DNA of 64,000 nt from Polyangium jinanense (GTDB taxonomy: Bacteria; Myxococcota; Polyangia; Polyangiales; Polyangiaceae): positions 32,065 through 96,064 of the forward strand of contig NZ_JAGTJJ010000043.1 in NCBI RefSeq assembly GCF_028435365.1, given 5' to 3'. Shown here in pieces: positions 17,543 through 25,241 of this stretch (position 1 is its first letter; each line of letters begins with the position of its first letter). The position numbers and the translations under genes were made by a program. The notes under the pieces are model-generated. The model saw nothing but the letters and a program-made list of their open reading frames with translations. It made no database searches and was not told where the DNA came from.

Positions 17543-18763
17543 CTAGCGAAGCTGGAGGAAGGAGAAGGAGAGTCCCTCCGTGGTCACCGTGGGCTTGCCG
17601 TTGTCCTCCAGCACGCGCAGGGTGGTGGACGCGGCGCCCGCGCCGAATTCGGTGTAGAGGGTGTGGTTCTGTGACTCGAAGAGAAAGACGCTGCCCGAGG
17701 TCGCCGGGAAGCTGTCCTTCCGCGTCGCGGTCATCGTGTCGAGCTTTAGCTCCCACCATTGCCAGCCCGTCCCGCTCGCAATGGTGCGGGGATGCGTGCC
17801 TTCCAGGACCGGGGCGACGGTCTCATCGAGCACGCGCACGTATGCTGTCCCCTCCGGGCCTGGGACGAGCGTGCCCGCGGTGCCACCCCCCACGAGCTCC
17901 TCGAGCGTCCGGTAGAAGCCTTGATCAAAGGTCCGTGTGTGGGGATCGAACTTGAGCAGGCACGGCGCGGGCGCGTCCTCGCCCACCACCCGGCGCACCG
18001 CAGCTCCATACGCCTCCGTCGCGAGGTACACCTTGCCGTTGGGACCAACGGCGGCGTCATGCGTGTAACCGCACCGCTCGTCCGTCGCGATGGTGGCCAC
18101 ATCGGTCGCCGTGTCGATGGAAACCACGCCCGCCTTGGGAGTGATGCCCACGCCTGAGACGGGACGCCAACCCACGGGCATGAGGATCTGATCGTCGAGC
18201 CGGATGGCCGCGCCCGAGAAGGCCATGACCGTATCCGGCGTGACCAGCTCATCGAGCGGGATCTGGCCTGTGACCGTCATCTCCTCGGGGTTCCAGATGA
18301 CGATTTGGGCGGTGGCCCCATCGAAGAAGTAGGCCTTGGTTTCGGAGACGAACTGGAAGTTGGCCTGGTACTCCCCGAGCGACGTCACTCCCAGACTGTC
18401 GAAGCTCACGGTGCCCGCCGGCTCCAGCGCCCGCGAGCCGTTGAGCTTGTAGCGGGTCACCGTCGCGCTCTCGTCGCTCACGGCGTAGACCGTGCCGGAC
18501 TTGGGAATGCCCACGCCCAGCGCACGGCCGGACACCCGGACGGCGTTGTCGAGAGAGAGCGACGCCGTCTGCTCCGCCTGGTCCGTCACGATGACGTAGC
18601 TGTCCACCGGATCGGCGACGAGCAGCTGCGTGGTGATGGCGTACAGCGGCCCGTTGTCGTCGCCGTTCTGCGTTGTCGTCGCGTCAGAACAGCCCGTGAC
18701 CAGGGCCACAGCGAACAGACCGGAGGAAAGCCGCAAGAAAGTGGGTGTGCCTACGTTCTTCAT
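17543..18763 (-). CDS. Fur-controlled beta-propeller-like lipoprotein
   Basis: ATG 18763 gives a lipoprotein signal with lipobox VTGC, 406 residues in all; the frame is open 25 codons further upstream but runs through the Fur site. The body consists of beta-rich blades (DSYVIVTDQAEQTASLSL, GTVYAVSDESATVTRYKL, TAYVRVLDETVAPVLEG), like DUF4374/MxcI-type proteins that in other bacteria accompany siderophore or TonB-receptor genes. A near-consensus Fur box lies 30-48 bases before the start, so iron starvation should induce it. No TonB receptor is adjacent, so the iron role rests on the Fur site and fold type only. Confidence 0.8.
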   Translation of the reverse strand: MKNVGTPTFLRLSSGLFAVALVTGCSDATTTQNGDDNGPLYAITTQLLVADPVDSYVIVTDQAEQTASLSLDNAVRVSGRALGVGIPKSGTVYAVSDESATVTRYKLNGSRALEPAGTVSFDSLGVTSLGEYQANFQFVSETKAYFFDGATAQIVIWNPEEMTVTGQIPLDELVTPDTVMAFSGAAIRLDDQILMPVGWRPVSGVGITPKAGVVSIDTATDVATIATDERCGYTHDAAVGPNGKVYLATEAYGAAVRRVVGEDAPAPCLLKFDPHTRTFDQGFYRTLEELVGGGTAGTLVPGPEGTAYVRVLDETVAPVLEGTHPRTIASGTGWQWWELKLDTMTATRKDSFPATSGSVFLFESQNHTLYTEFGAGAASTTLRVLEDNGKPTVTTEGLSFSFLQLR

Positions 18764-18792
18764 CGAAGCGGCCTTTCTGCGTAAATGAAATC

Positions 18793-18811
18793 GATACTCA
18801 TTATCATTTTC
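18793..18811 (-). promoter_or_regulatory. Fur box
   Basis: Read on the minus strand the 19 bases are GAAAATGATAATGAGTATC, 16 of 19 matching the consensus GATAATGATAATCATTATC. The site lies in a conspicuously AT-rich patch of otherwise GC-rich DNA, 30 bases upstream of the lipoprotein start at 18763, where bound Fur would block the promoter. Confidence 0.8.
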
Positions 18812-19005
18812 AGTACAAGAGCGTTCCTGGCATGTCAAGCGCAGGAAGGATGTCGGTGAAGTAGATCACGCGTCGGAGCGCGCGCGAATACCTTCCCCGC
18901 GGCTTCCGCGCAGGTCTTCCGCGGGGAGCGTCGTTGATGCCGTGGGCAGGCGGGCTGTAGGTCTGGGCTTCAGGGGCCGCGCGGGCGTGGCGGGCGCGGA
19001 GGCGC

Positions 19006-19776
19006 CTACCGGCCTCGCCGAGGCGCGCTTCGCTTCGCTGCGGTGGCCTTCTTCGCGGCGGTGGCCTTCTTCGCGGCGGTAGCCTTCTTCGCTGCGGTGG
19101 CCTTCTTCGCGGCGGTGGCCTTCTTCTTCGCCGCCCCGGCCTTCTTCGAGAACGGCGCCGCAAAATCATCCTCGGACACGAGGTACTCGCTGACGAGCGA
19201 GAACAGCCCCGGGCAGGCCCCTGGCTTCATCCCCGGCCTCGTCCACGCAGCAGCCGCGCGCGTCGCGCTGTCGATGAACTCTTTCCATCCGGGAACACGC
19301 CGCGAGGGACTCCTCTGCAGCGAGGCCTCCGGAATCGAGGCGGCGACGATCTGCGGATCCGCCACCTCTTTGATGCGGGGCCCCACGGCAGGCGGCGCTG
19401 GAGAGAACCACGCGGGCGTGTCGGACACCGAGTGGAAGGTCGCGAGCACCCCCTCTCGAAACACGGCCAAGGTCGCCATGTCGATGACGCCATCCAGCTC
19501 GACCACAGCCACGGGCCGCGCACCCGCAGCGCGCGAAAGCGCCTCGAACAGCGGGAAAAACCGGTGCGTATCCAGCCGCCCCTCCAGGGACGCCCAGTGC
19601 AGCGGCCACCCCCCGTACCGCGTCCAGTCGCGCTCCGGCTTCAGCGACGCGAGCAGGCAAGGCTCACCGCTCCCGGCATCGACGAGCTTGGAGTGGTATC
19701 CCTCGAACGCCGCCCCCGCCTCGCGGAGCGCCGCCTCGCCGACGGAAGCCGGCGCGATGATGTGCAAGAATCCCAT
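19006..19776 (-). CDS. Unknown protein with histone-H1-like Lys/Ala tail
   Basis: 256 residues. Residues 1-205 form a soluble alpha/beta domain (starts MGFLHIIAPASVGEAALREAG; includes PVAVVELDGVIDM and WTRYGGWPLHWASLEGR) that I cannot assign. The last 45 residues are five in-frame copies of AAKKAT flanked by Lys/Arg-rich sequence, like H1 C-terminal tails. The tail is encoded by an 18-bp tandem repeat. It is transcribed divergently from smpB with 114 bases between the starts. Nucleic-acid or ribosome association is possible from the tail, but nothing else supports it. Confidence 0.75.
   Translation of the reverse strand: MGFLHIIAPASVGEAALREAGAAFEGYHSKLVDAGSGEPCLLASLKPERDWTRYGGWPLHWASLEGRLDTHRFFPLFEALSRAAGARPVAVVELDGVIDMATLAVFREGVLATFHSVSDTPAWFSPAPPAVGPRIKEVADPQIVAASIPEASLQRSPSRRVPGWKEFIDSATRAAAAWTRPGMKPGACPGLFSLVSEYLVSEDDFAAPFSKKAGAAKKKATAAKKATAAKKATAAKKATAAKKATAAKRSAPRRGR
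19046..19126 (-). repeat. 18-bp tandem repeats encoding AAKKAT
   Basis: Four full 18-base units begin at 19046, 19064, 19082 and 19100, with a partial fifth from 19118. They encode the Lys/Ala tail of the overlapping gene and can expand or contract in frame. Confidence 0.85.
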
Positions 19777-19890
19777 CGAGTCCTCGTGACCAGAGGGTGC
19801 TGGCTCCGCCCAGACACGCCATCTTTACGCGGCGGAATGTACCCAAGAACCCTCGACGATGCCATCATCCGCCTCGCCGAAAGACGCTGC

Positions 19891-20373
19891 ATGACAGGAC
19901 GGAAGCAGAGCGACGAGCACGTCATCGCGCGAAACCGCGCGGCGACGTTCCACTACGAGCTATCGGACCGGTACGAGGCGGGGATCGTGCTGCGCGGGAG
20001 CGAGGTGAAATCGCTGCGTGAGGGGCGCGTGCACCTCGCCGATGCGTTCGCGGTCGTCGAGCGTGGCGAGGTATGGCTGCGGAACATGCACATCGCATCC
20101 TTCTTCCACGCGCGCGCGTTTCCGCACGACGAGCGCAGCGCACGCAAGCTGCTCCTCCACGCGCGCGAGATTCAGCAGATCGAGCGCGCCATCATGCGCG
20201 AGGGCTACACGCTCGTGCCGCTCGACCTGCATTTCCGTAATGGCCACGTGAAGGTGACCCTCGGCGTCGGTCGCGGGAAGAAGGTCCACGACAAGCGCGC
20301 CACCATCGCCGAGCGCACGGAGGAACGCGAAACGCTCCAAGAACTGCGGGCCCGCCAGCGCCGCGGCGGGTAA
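19891..20373 (+). CDS. smpB: SsrA-binding protein SmpB
   Basis: 160 residues from ATG 19891; an in-frame ATG at 19838 would add a non-conserved leader, while MTGRKQSDEHVIARNRAA fits the usual SmpB start. Family hallmarks are present: VIARNRAATFHYEL, EAGIVLRGSEVKSLREGRVHLADAF, a KLLLHAREI block, LVPLDLHF.NGHVKVTLGVGRGKK and the basic C-terminal tail KVHDKRATIAER. SmpB binds tmRNA and brings it to stalled ribosomes for rescue and tagging of incomplete proteins. No ssrA gene is visible in the window. The following 175 bases to 20548 hold no gene. Confidence 0.97.
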   Translation: MTGRKQSDEHVIARNRAATFHYELSDRYEAGIVLRGSEVKSLREGRVHLADAFAVVERGEVWLRNMHIASFFHARAFPHDERSARKLLLHAREIQQIERAIMREGYTLVPLDLHFRNGHVKVTLGVGRGKKVHDKRATIAERTEERETLQELRARQRRGG

Positions 20374-20548
20374 CGCGGGGCTCGTGCATTGCGCGGAATG
20401 GTGCATCCGCGACGTAGATCACTCGGCACGGTCGAACTTCAGTTTTTCTTGATGATCTGCACGATGCCGTGCACGATACCATTCTTCGATGGTGGCCTCG
20501 GGCACCAATGCCACACCGCCGAGGCTCCACCGCCAGAGGTGCACGAGA

Positions 20549-23032
20549 ATGGACGCATCTAGCTTCCGCGACGCAGTATTTCAGGTTCACAACCACGGCA
20601 GGCAGCGCGGGCACTACTTCCTGGCGTCCGAGGACGAACGGCTCTCGGACCGTCATATCCAGGTAAACGGCCAACGACTGCTGTCGTTTGGCAGCTGCTC
20701 GTACCTGGGCCTCGAGTTCGATCCGAGGCTCATCGAGGGCGGGGTCGAGGCCTACCGCCGCTTCGGCTCACAGACGTCGTACAGCCGAGGGTACTTGTCG
20801 TGTCCGCTTTATCACGAGCTGGAAGAGGAGCTCTTTCCGCAGATCTTCGGCGTCCCCCGGGTGCTGGTCTTGCCCAGCACGAGCATCGCCCACCACGTGG
20901 TGTTGCCCGCGCTGCTGACCGAGAAGGACGCGGTCGTGTTCGACCACCAGGTGCACAAGTCCGTCGACGACGCGATCACGCTGCAATGCGCGCGAAGCAA
21001 CGCGACGAAGGTCATCGTCAAACACGGCGAGCTCGACAGGGCCCTCGACGTGCTGCGAAAGCTCTCCGTGAAGCACCAGAGCGTCTGGTTCGCCTGCGAC
21101 GGCGTCTACTCCATGTACGGCGACTACCTGCCCGAGAGCTTTTTGCAGGCAGTCCTCGACGTGGCGCCGAACGTCCGCCTTTACGTCGACGACGCGCATG
21201 GCATGAGCTGGGCGGGTGAAAACGGTCGTGGCCACTTCCTGTCCCGTTTCCCGCTCGACGAGCGGATGGTGGTGGTGACGTCGCTGGCCAAGGCATTTGC
21301 GACCGGGGGCGGGGTCGTCGTCGTCAAGGACCCACAACTTCTGGAGATGGCGAGGCTCGTGGGCGGGCCCTTCTCATTCTCGGGGCCGCTTCGCCCTGGC
21401 GATCTGGGGGCGAGCGTGGCCTCGGCGCGTATCCACCTGAGCCCCGAGCTCGGCCAACGCCAGGCGGTTTTGTGCAGCCGGATCGAACAGGCCAACACCC
21501 TGTGCGACCGGCTGGGCATTCCGCTCGTCATCCGCAACGAAGCACCCATTTTTTTCGTCGCGCTCGGCCGCGTCGAGGCCGTCTATCAGATGGCCGAGAG
21601 GCTGCGCGACGACGGCTTCCACGTCAACGTCTCGGGCTTCCCTGCCGTGCCGTCGAGCCGCGGCGGATTGCGCGTCGCCATCAATGCAAACCACGAAGAG
21701 CGCGAGGTCGACGCGCTCTTTTCTGCGATTGCTGGCCACCTCGAGCCGGTCCTCGAGAGCGTGGGCGTCACGCGGGCCGAGGTCGACGAGCAATTCCAGG
21801 GCGTGCTCCCGCCTTTCATGCGGTTCGCGAAGAACGTGATGTCGGGCATGTACCGTGTCCCGGAGCGAAAGACCGCCGCGCATGATACGGGCTCGGTCGA
21901 GACGTTCGACTCCATCGACCAGATTACTCCCGAGCTCTGGGACTCGCTCGTCGGAGGCCTCTCGTACATCGACGCCCGCACCATGCGCGCGGTCGAACGC
22001 GTGTTTCACCAAGGGAACGATCGACCTGAGCACCGCTGGTCCTTCCGCTACGTTGTGGTGCGCGACGCGTCCGGTGCGCCGCTCGCCGCAGCGCCGTTCA
22101 CGACGTGCCTGATGAAGGACGACACGTTCATGAGCGCCGAGGTCAGCGTCGCACTCGAAGCAGAACGGGCGAAGACCCCCTACCTCTTCACCTCTCGCGC
22201 CGTCGTCATGGGCACGCTCGCGTCCGAGGGCGAGCACATGTTCCTCCGCCCAGGGGCGGACAGAAGGAAGGGGCTCGTCAAGCTCGTCGAGGCAGGCGTC
22301 GCCGAGATGAAAGCCCAGGGGTCGAGCACGTTGGTCATTCGCGACGTCAGCGACGACCCCGAGATCGCGCAAGCGCTCACCGGGCAAGGCTTCGTCCCCG
22401 TGCCGCTCGTGGAGTCCTACATGGTAGAGCTCGATTGGCGCGGCGAAGAATCTTTCATTGCGTCGCTGCCGACAGCCTCCCGGCGCAAGCACGTACGAGC
22501 CATCCACGAACGGTCATGGCTTTTCGACGTCGAGATCTGGGACAGCAAGACCGACGTCTCGGACGACGATCTGCGGCGGATGCACGCGCTCTACCTGAAC
22601 ATTGCGAAGAAGAATTTGCGCATCAACATCTTCCCCCTGCCGGTCGAGCTCTTGCGGGCGCAGATCAAGAGCGGCTCATGGGAGGTGCTGGTCTTGAGGC
22701 GCAAGGGGGAGAGCGCGCCCGTGGCCTGGGGGGCTTGCCGTCACGTGGGCGAAGATCACAGGTGGCTTTATTCCGGGGTCGATTACGAGGGATTCAACAC
22801 CGAAGAGGTCAGCCCCTACCGCCAGCTGATCTGGCAGGTGGTGCGTCGCGCGGGCCAGCTCGGGTGCAAGCGCCTGCACCTGGGGATGGGCACGGGTCGG
22901 GAGAAGACTCGTTTTGGCGCGACGGCTCATCCCACGTTCGCGTTTGTCCGGGCTGACGATGCTTACCAGGCGACGCAGCTCCAAGAGTACGTCACCCGCC
23001 TCGCCATTCGCAGAAACCGCGCCGACTCGTAG
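20549..23032 (+). CDS. Alpha-oxoamine synthase fused to GNAT acyltransferase
   Basis: ATG 20549 has AGAGG 10 bases upstream; the product is 827 residues. Residues 1-410 are a PLP alpha-oxoamine synthase (serine palmitoyltransferase/AONS family): SCSYLGLEFDPRLIEGG, SQTSYSRGYL, DHQVHKSVDDAI, DGVYSMYGDYLPE, DDAHGMSWAGENGRG and the PLP Lys in SLAKAFATGGG. After a linker (about 410-460), residues 460-827 are a GNAT-type N-acyltransferase of the FemAB-like/Acetyltransf_6 kind (LDWRGEESFIASLPTASRRK, LHLGMGTGREKTRFGA). The fusion would condense an acyl thioester with an amino acid and N-acylate a product; a combined sphingoid-base and ceramide synthase is my favoured reading. A biotin-type AONS or CqsA-like signal synthase is the alternative. 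Confidence 0.85.
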   Translation: MDASSFRDAVFQVHNHGRQRGHYFLASEDERLSDRHIQVNGQRLLSFGSCSYLGLEFDPRLIEGGVEAYRRFGSQTSYSRGYLSCPLYHELEEELFPQIFGVPRVLVLPSTSIAHHVVLPALLTEKDAVVFDHQVHKSVDDAITLQCARSNATKVIVKHGELDRALDVLRKLSVKHQSVWFACDGVYSMYGDYLPESFLQAVLDVAPNVRLYVDDAHGMSWAGENGRGHFLSRFPLDERMVVVTSLAKAFATGGGVVVVKDPQLLEMARLVGGPFSFSGPLRPGDLGASVASARIHLSPELGQRQAVLCSRIEQANTLCDRLGIPLVIRNEAPIFFVALGRVEAVYQMAERLRDDGFHVNVSGFPAVPSSRGGLRVAINANHEEREVDALFSAIAGHLEPVLESVGVTRAEVDEQFQGVLPPFMRFAKNVMSGMYRVPERKTAAHDTGSVETFDSIDQITPELWDSLVGGLSYIDARTMRAVERVFHQGNDRPEHRWSFRYVVVRDASGAPLAAAPFTTCLMKDDTFMSAEVSVALEAERAKTPYLFTSRAVVMGTLASEGEHMFLRPGADRRKGLVKLVEAGVAEMKAQGSSTLVIRDVSDDPEIAQALTGQGFVPVPLVESYMVELDWRGEESFIASLPTASRRKHVRAIHERSWLFDVEIWDSKTDVSDDDLRRMHALYLNIAKKNLRINIFPLPVELLRAQIKSGSWEVLVLRRKGESAPVAWGACRHVGEDHRWLYSGVDYEGFNTEEVSPYRQLIWQVVRRAGQLGCKRLHLGMGTGREKTRFGATAHPTFAFVRADDAYQATQLQEYVTRLAIRRNRADS

Positions 23033-23211
23033 CGGAATTTCGGGGCAGAAGGTGGAGGGAAGGGGATCGCTCGCAGCGTGAGCGCGCGCGGACGCGACCC
23101 CTCGACATCGGGGCGAGCGGGCCGAAGGGGATCCGGGGTCGTCGGGATGAGCCCGGGACCCTGCGATCCTTTGCGGCGCCGCCAGGCAAAGGAAGAAACG
23201 GGGATATCAAG

Positions 23212-23502
23212 ATGACTGCGATGTCGAAGCTCTTCGCGCTGCTCGGTCTTTCCGCCTCTGTCGCTGTCGTCGGCGTGGGGTGCATCGCCGAGGTCGAGGC
23301 GCCCGCCGAGACGGAGTCCGCGGCGCTTGGCGCCGACGGCGAGAGTGACGAGGACCGGACGGGGGGTGAGGCGACGGTCGCCGTGAACGGCACGTTCGAC
23401 ACCCTTCGGAATGGTCGGCCCCGAGGGCACACCGCCTCCCGCTCCCGCAGTCGGAACCTAGCACCGAGGGAAATCCTGGTGGTCGGAGCCCGCGCGCGCT
23501 GA
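23212..23502 (+). CDS. Small putative lipoprotein
   Basis: 96 residues. MTAMSKLFALLGLSASVAVV leads to the lipobox-like VGVGC; an alternative start is ATG 23221. Residues 24-65 are acidic (ETESAALGADGESDEDRTGG). The last 30 residues are very Arg/Ser-rich and look like an out-of-frame end, so a frameshift near 23410 is possible. GGGG precedes the start by 8 bases. The preceding 178 bases hold no gene. Similar short lipoproteins with acidic linkers are frequent in myxobacteria; function unknown. Confidence 0.5.
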   Translation: MTAMSKLFALLGLSASVAVVGVGCIAEVEAPAETESAALGADGESDEDRTGGEATVAVNGTFDTLRNGRPRGHTASRSRSRNLAPREILVVGARAR

Positions 23503-23525
23503 CGCGATGGCACCCTGGCGAACTG

Positions 23526-24410
23526 TCATTTCAGGAGCGATACGAAGTTGTCGAGTACCGGGCCGAATCGCGGTGCCTCGGGAAGTTTTGCGACGAGAGT
23601 GTCCGGGAGCGGCCGTCCAGAAATGGCAGCGACCTGCGCCGTGATGGCGGCGATCGTATCGGTGTCGCCGCCCAAAGATACCGCTGTGGAGATGACCGAT
23701 TCCATAGACTCATCCGGAGTTTTGGCCGCGACGAACAGGGCCATTGGCACGGCCTCGACCACATGCCCGGAGCACCCAAACCGCCCGGCGGCGTCGCTCG
23801 GCGAATCCTGACAGGTGGATAAGTCGAGCAACCGGTCGCGGACCGCCGTGTCGGGAAGCTCGTCAGAAACCAGCGAGAGAAAGTGTCCTGGCACGGCCGC
23901 GTGCTGCGCGCAGAGTCGAAGCGCGACGACCACGGCGAGTGCACCGGCGTAGGCTTCGTCGCTGTGATGGGTGATTCGTGAGACGTCTCGAATCGTTCGA
24001 CGGTCGGCCTCGACACGCGGGTCCAAGAAGAACGACAACGGAGCGGCCCGCATGGCAGCGCCCGAGCCCGAGGCGAATTCGCCGCGGGCTCCCGCAAGGG
24101 CCCAATGGGCGCCTGCCGCAAGGTCACGAAGCGCCTTGATGGTCGCAGACCCCGCGCCAGTGATGCGGCCGGACTCGAACCAGCTACGAAATCGCTCTGC
24201 GATTCGCTCGGGCTGCACACGCCCTCGGCTCAGCACGATCGCTTCGCATGTGGCAAGGGTCAACCAAGTGTCATCCGAAAGTCGCGGTTCTTCCGGAAAG
24301 ACCGGCTGAAGTGGCCCGGCGCGACCCTCATAGGGACCGCCCCAGGCATCGCCGAGAGCCCCCGCGAGCAGGCAGTTCCGCGCGAGTGTTCGCGCTTCGA
24401 CGTCGGTCAT
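23526..24410 (-). CDS. ADP-ribosylglycohydrolase family protein
   Basis: 294 residues, the normal size for DraG/ARH3-like hydrolases. Signature motifs are ALGDAWGGPYEG near the N terminus, LSDDTWLTLAT (metal-binding Asp pair and Thr), GSGAAMRAAPLSFF and the C-terminal GGDTDTIAAITAQVAAISG with the second metal-binding Asp pair. The enzyme binds two Mg ions and removes ADP-ribose from proteins or other acceptors. No ADP-ribosyltransferase gene is adjacent, so its target is unknown. It is monocistronic as far as the sequence shows. Confidence 0.92.
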   Translation of the reverse strand: MTDVEARTLARNCLLAGALGDAWGGPYEGRAGPLQPVFPEEPRLSDDTWLTLATCEAIVLSRGRVQPERIAERFRSWFESGRITGAGSATIKALRDLAAGAHWALAGARGEFASGSGAAMRAAPLSFFLDPRVEADRRTIRDVSRITHHSDEAYAGALAVVVALRLCAQHAAVPGHFLSLVSDELPDTAVRDRLLDLSTCQDSPSDAAGRFGCSGHVVEAVPMALFVAAKTPDESMESVISTAVSLGGDTDTIAAITAQVAAISGRPLPDTLVAKLPEAPRFGPVLDNFVSLLK

Positions 24411-24604
24411 GGTCGGGAGTCTACGCCGGCACCACCGGTGGCGCTCGTCTTTGGTCAGGCGCGGATACCCCGTGGGGGCCGTCCGAGAGGGCCGTTCATT
24501 GTCAGCAGCATAATGCGATTACGTTGTATATACTCTGCGCCATCTTGCGCCAAAATGACCTCGAGTTTGGCTCACACACCCCATCAAAGCCGAGTCTTTT
24601 TCTT

Positions 24605-24619
24605 TGGCACAACTCGTGC
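24605..24619 (+). promoter_or_regulatory. Possible sigma-54 type -24/-12 element
   Basis: TGGCACAACTCGTGC keeps GG and GC at the 10-base spacing typical of sigma-54 promoters. The predicted transcript start would lie only about 6 bases before ATG 24637 and would exclude the GAGG ribosome site at 24622, which argues against it. Recorded as a weak candidate. Confidence 0.25.
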
Positions 24620-24636
24620 CTGAGGCGCCGGCCGCT

Positions 24637-25200
24637 ATGAGACACTCCTCATTCTCGCCCCGTTCCTTCCTTCTTGGTGGACTCTCCTTGGTCCTGGCAC
24701 TTGGCTCGATCGCTTGCGGCACTGCAATCGAGGATGAACCACAGGCGACCCCGCCCGCGCACGTGGATCTCTTCGCCTGCGGCGTGCAGCTCAGCTGCCC
24801 TGCATATTGCATTCACCTCTCCATTGCCGACTGCAGCGGCGGCGGATCGGAACCGCCGACGTGCCCGGGTGACGTCTGGCTCCAAGGTGAAAGCGGGGCG
24901 ATCGAGGTGCACGATCGGCCGGGCCCCGGCAATTGGATGGGCGACAAGCTCACGTTGCTCTTGGGGGACGGTAGGGCGCTCGTCCAGGGCCGAACCCGCG
25001 CCTGCCAAGACGGCGGGTTCTGCGATTTGCCGAATATGCCCTGGGAGCTCGGCGCGCACGAGTTGTGCGATGTGGCGGACCCGCCTGATACGTGCCAGCC
25101 GGGCAACTGCACCGAGTTTCCCAAACTCGTGAACTGCGTGCCGCTCGAAACCGACTGGACCTGCGGAGAGGTCACGACGGCGATGGCCCCGACTCCGTGA
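24637..25200 (+). CDS. Cys-containing putative lipoprotein
   Basis: 187 residues. ATG 24637 gives a lipoprotein signal (MRHSSFSPRSFLLGGLSLVL ending SIAC); GAGG lies 11 bases upstream and an earlier in-frame start at 24604 has no better signal. The mature part has about twelve Cys (CGVQLSCPAYCIHLSIADC, CQDGGFCDLPN) and probable disulfide-bonded beta structure. No family is recognised. It is flanked by 226 bases without a gene on the left, including the AT-rich stretch 24510-24600 that probably carries its promoter. Confidence 0.7.
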   Translation: MRHSSFSPRSFLLGGLSLVLALGSIACGTAIEDEPQATPPAHVDLFACGVQLSCPAYCIHLSIADCSGGGSEPPTCPGDVWLQGESGAIEVHDRPGPGNWMGDKLTLLLGDGRALVQGRTRACQDGGFCDLPNMPWELGAHELCDVADPPDTCQPGNCTEFPKLVNCVPLETDWTCGEVTTAMAPTP

Positions 25201-25241
25201 GCTGGGCAGGCTCGTCCGATCGTGCCTTTCCCCCCGAGGTT

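Noticed and set aside
19432..19890. N-terminal extension of smpB
   Set aside because: The extension overlaps the start of the divergent gene and does not resemble any SmpB N terminus.
24605..24619. Firm sigma-54 promoter
   Set aside because: Spacing is right but the transcript would start too close to the ATG and lose the ribosome site; no activator gene is nearby. Kept only as a weak feature.
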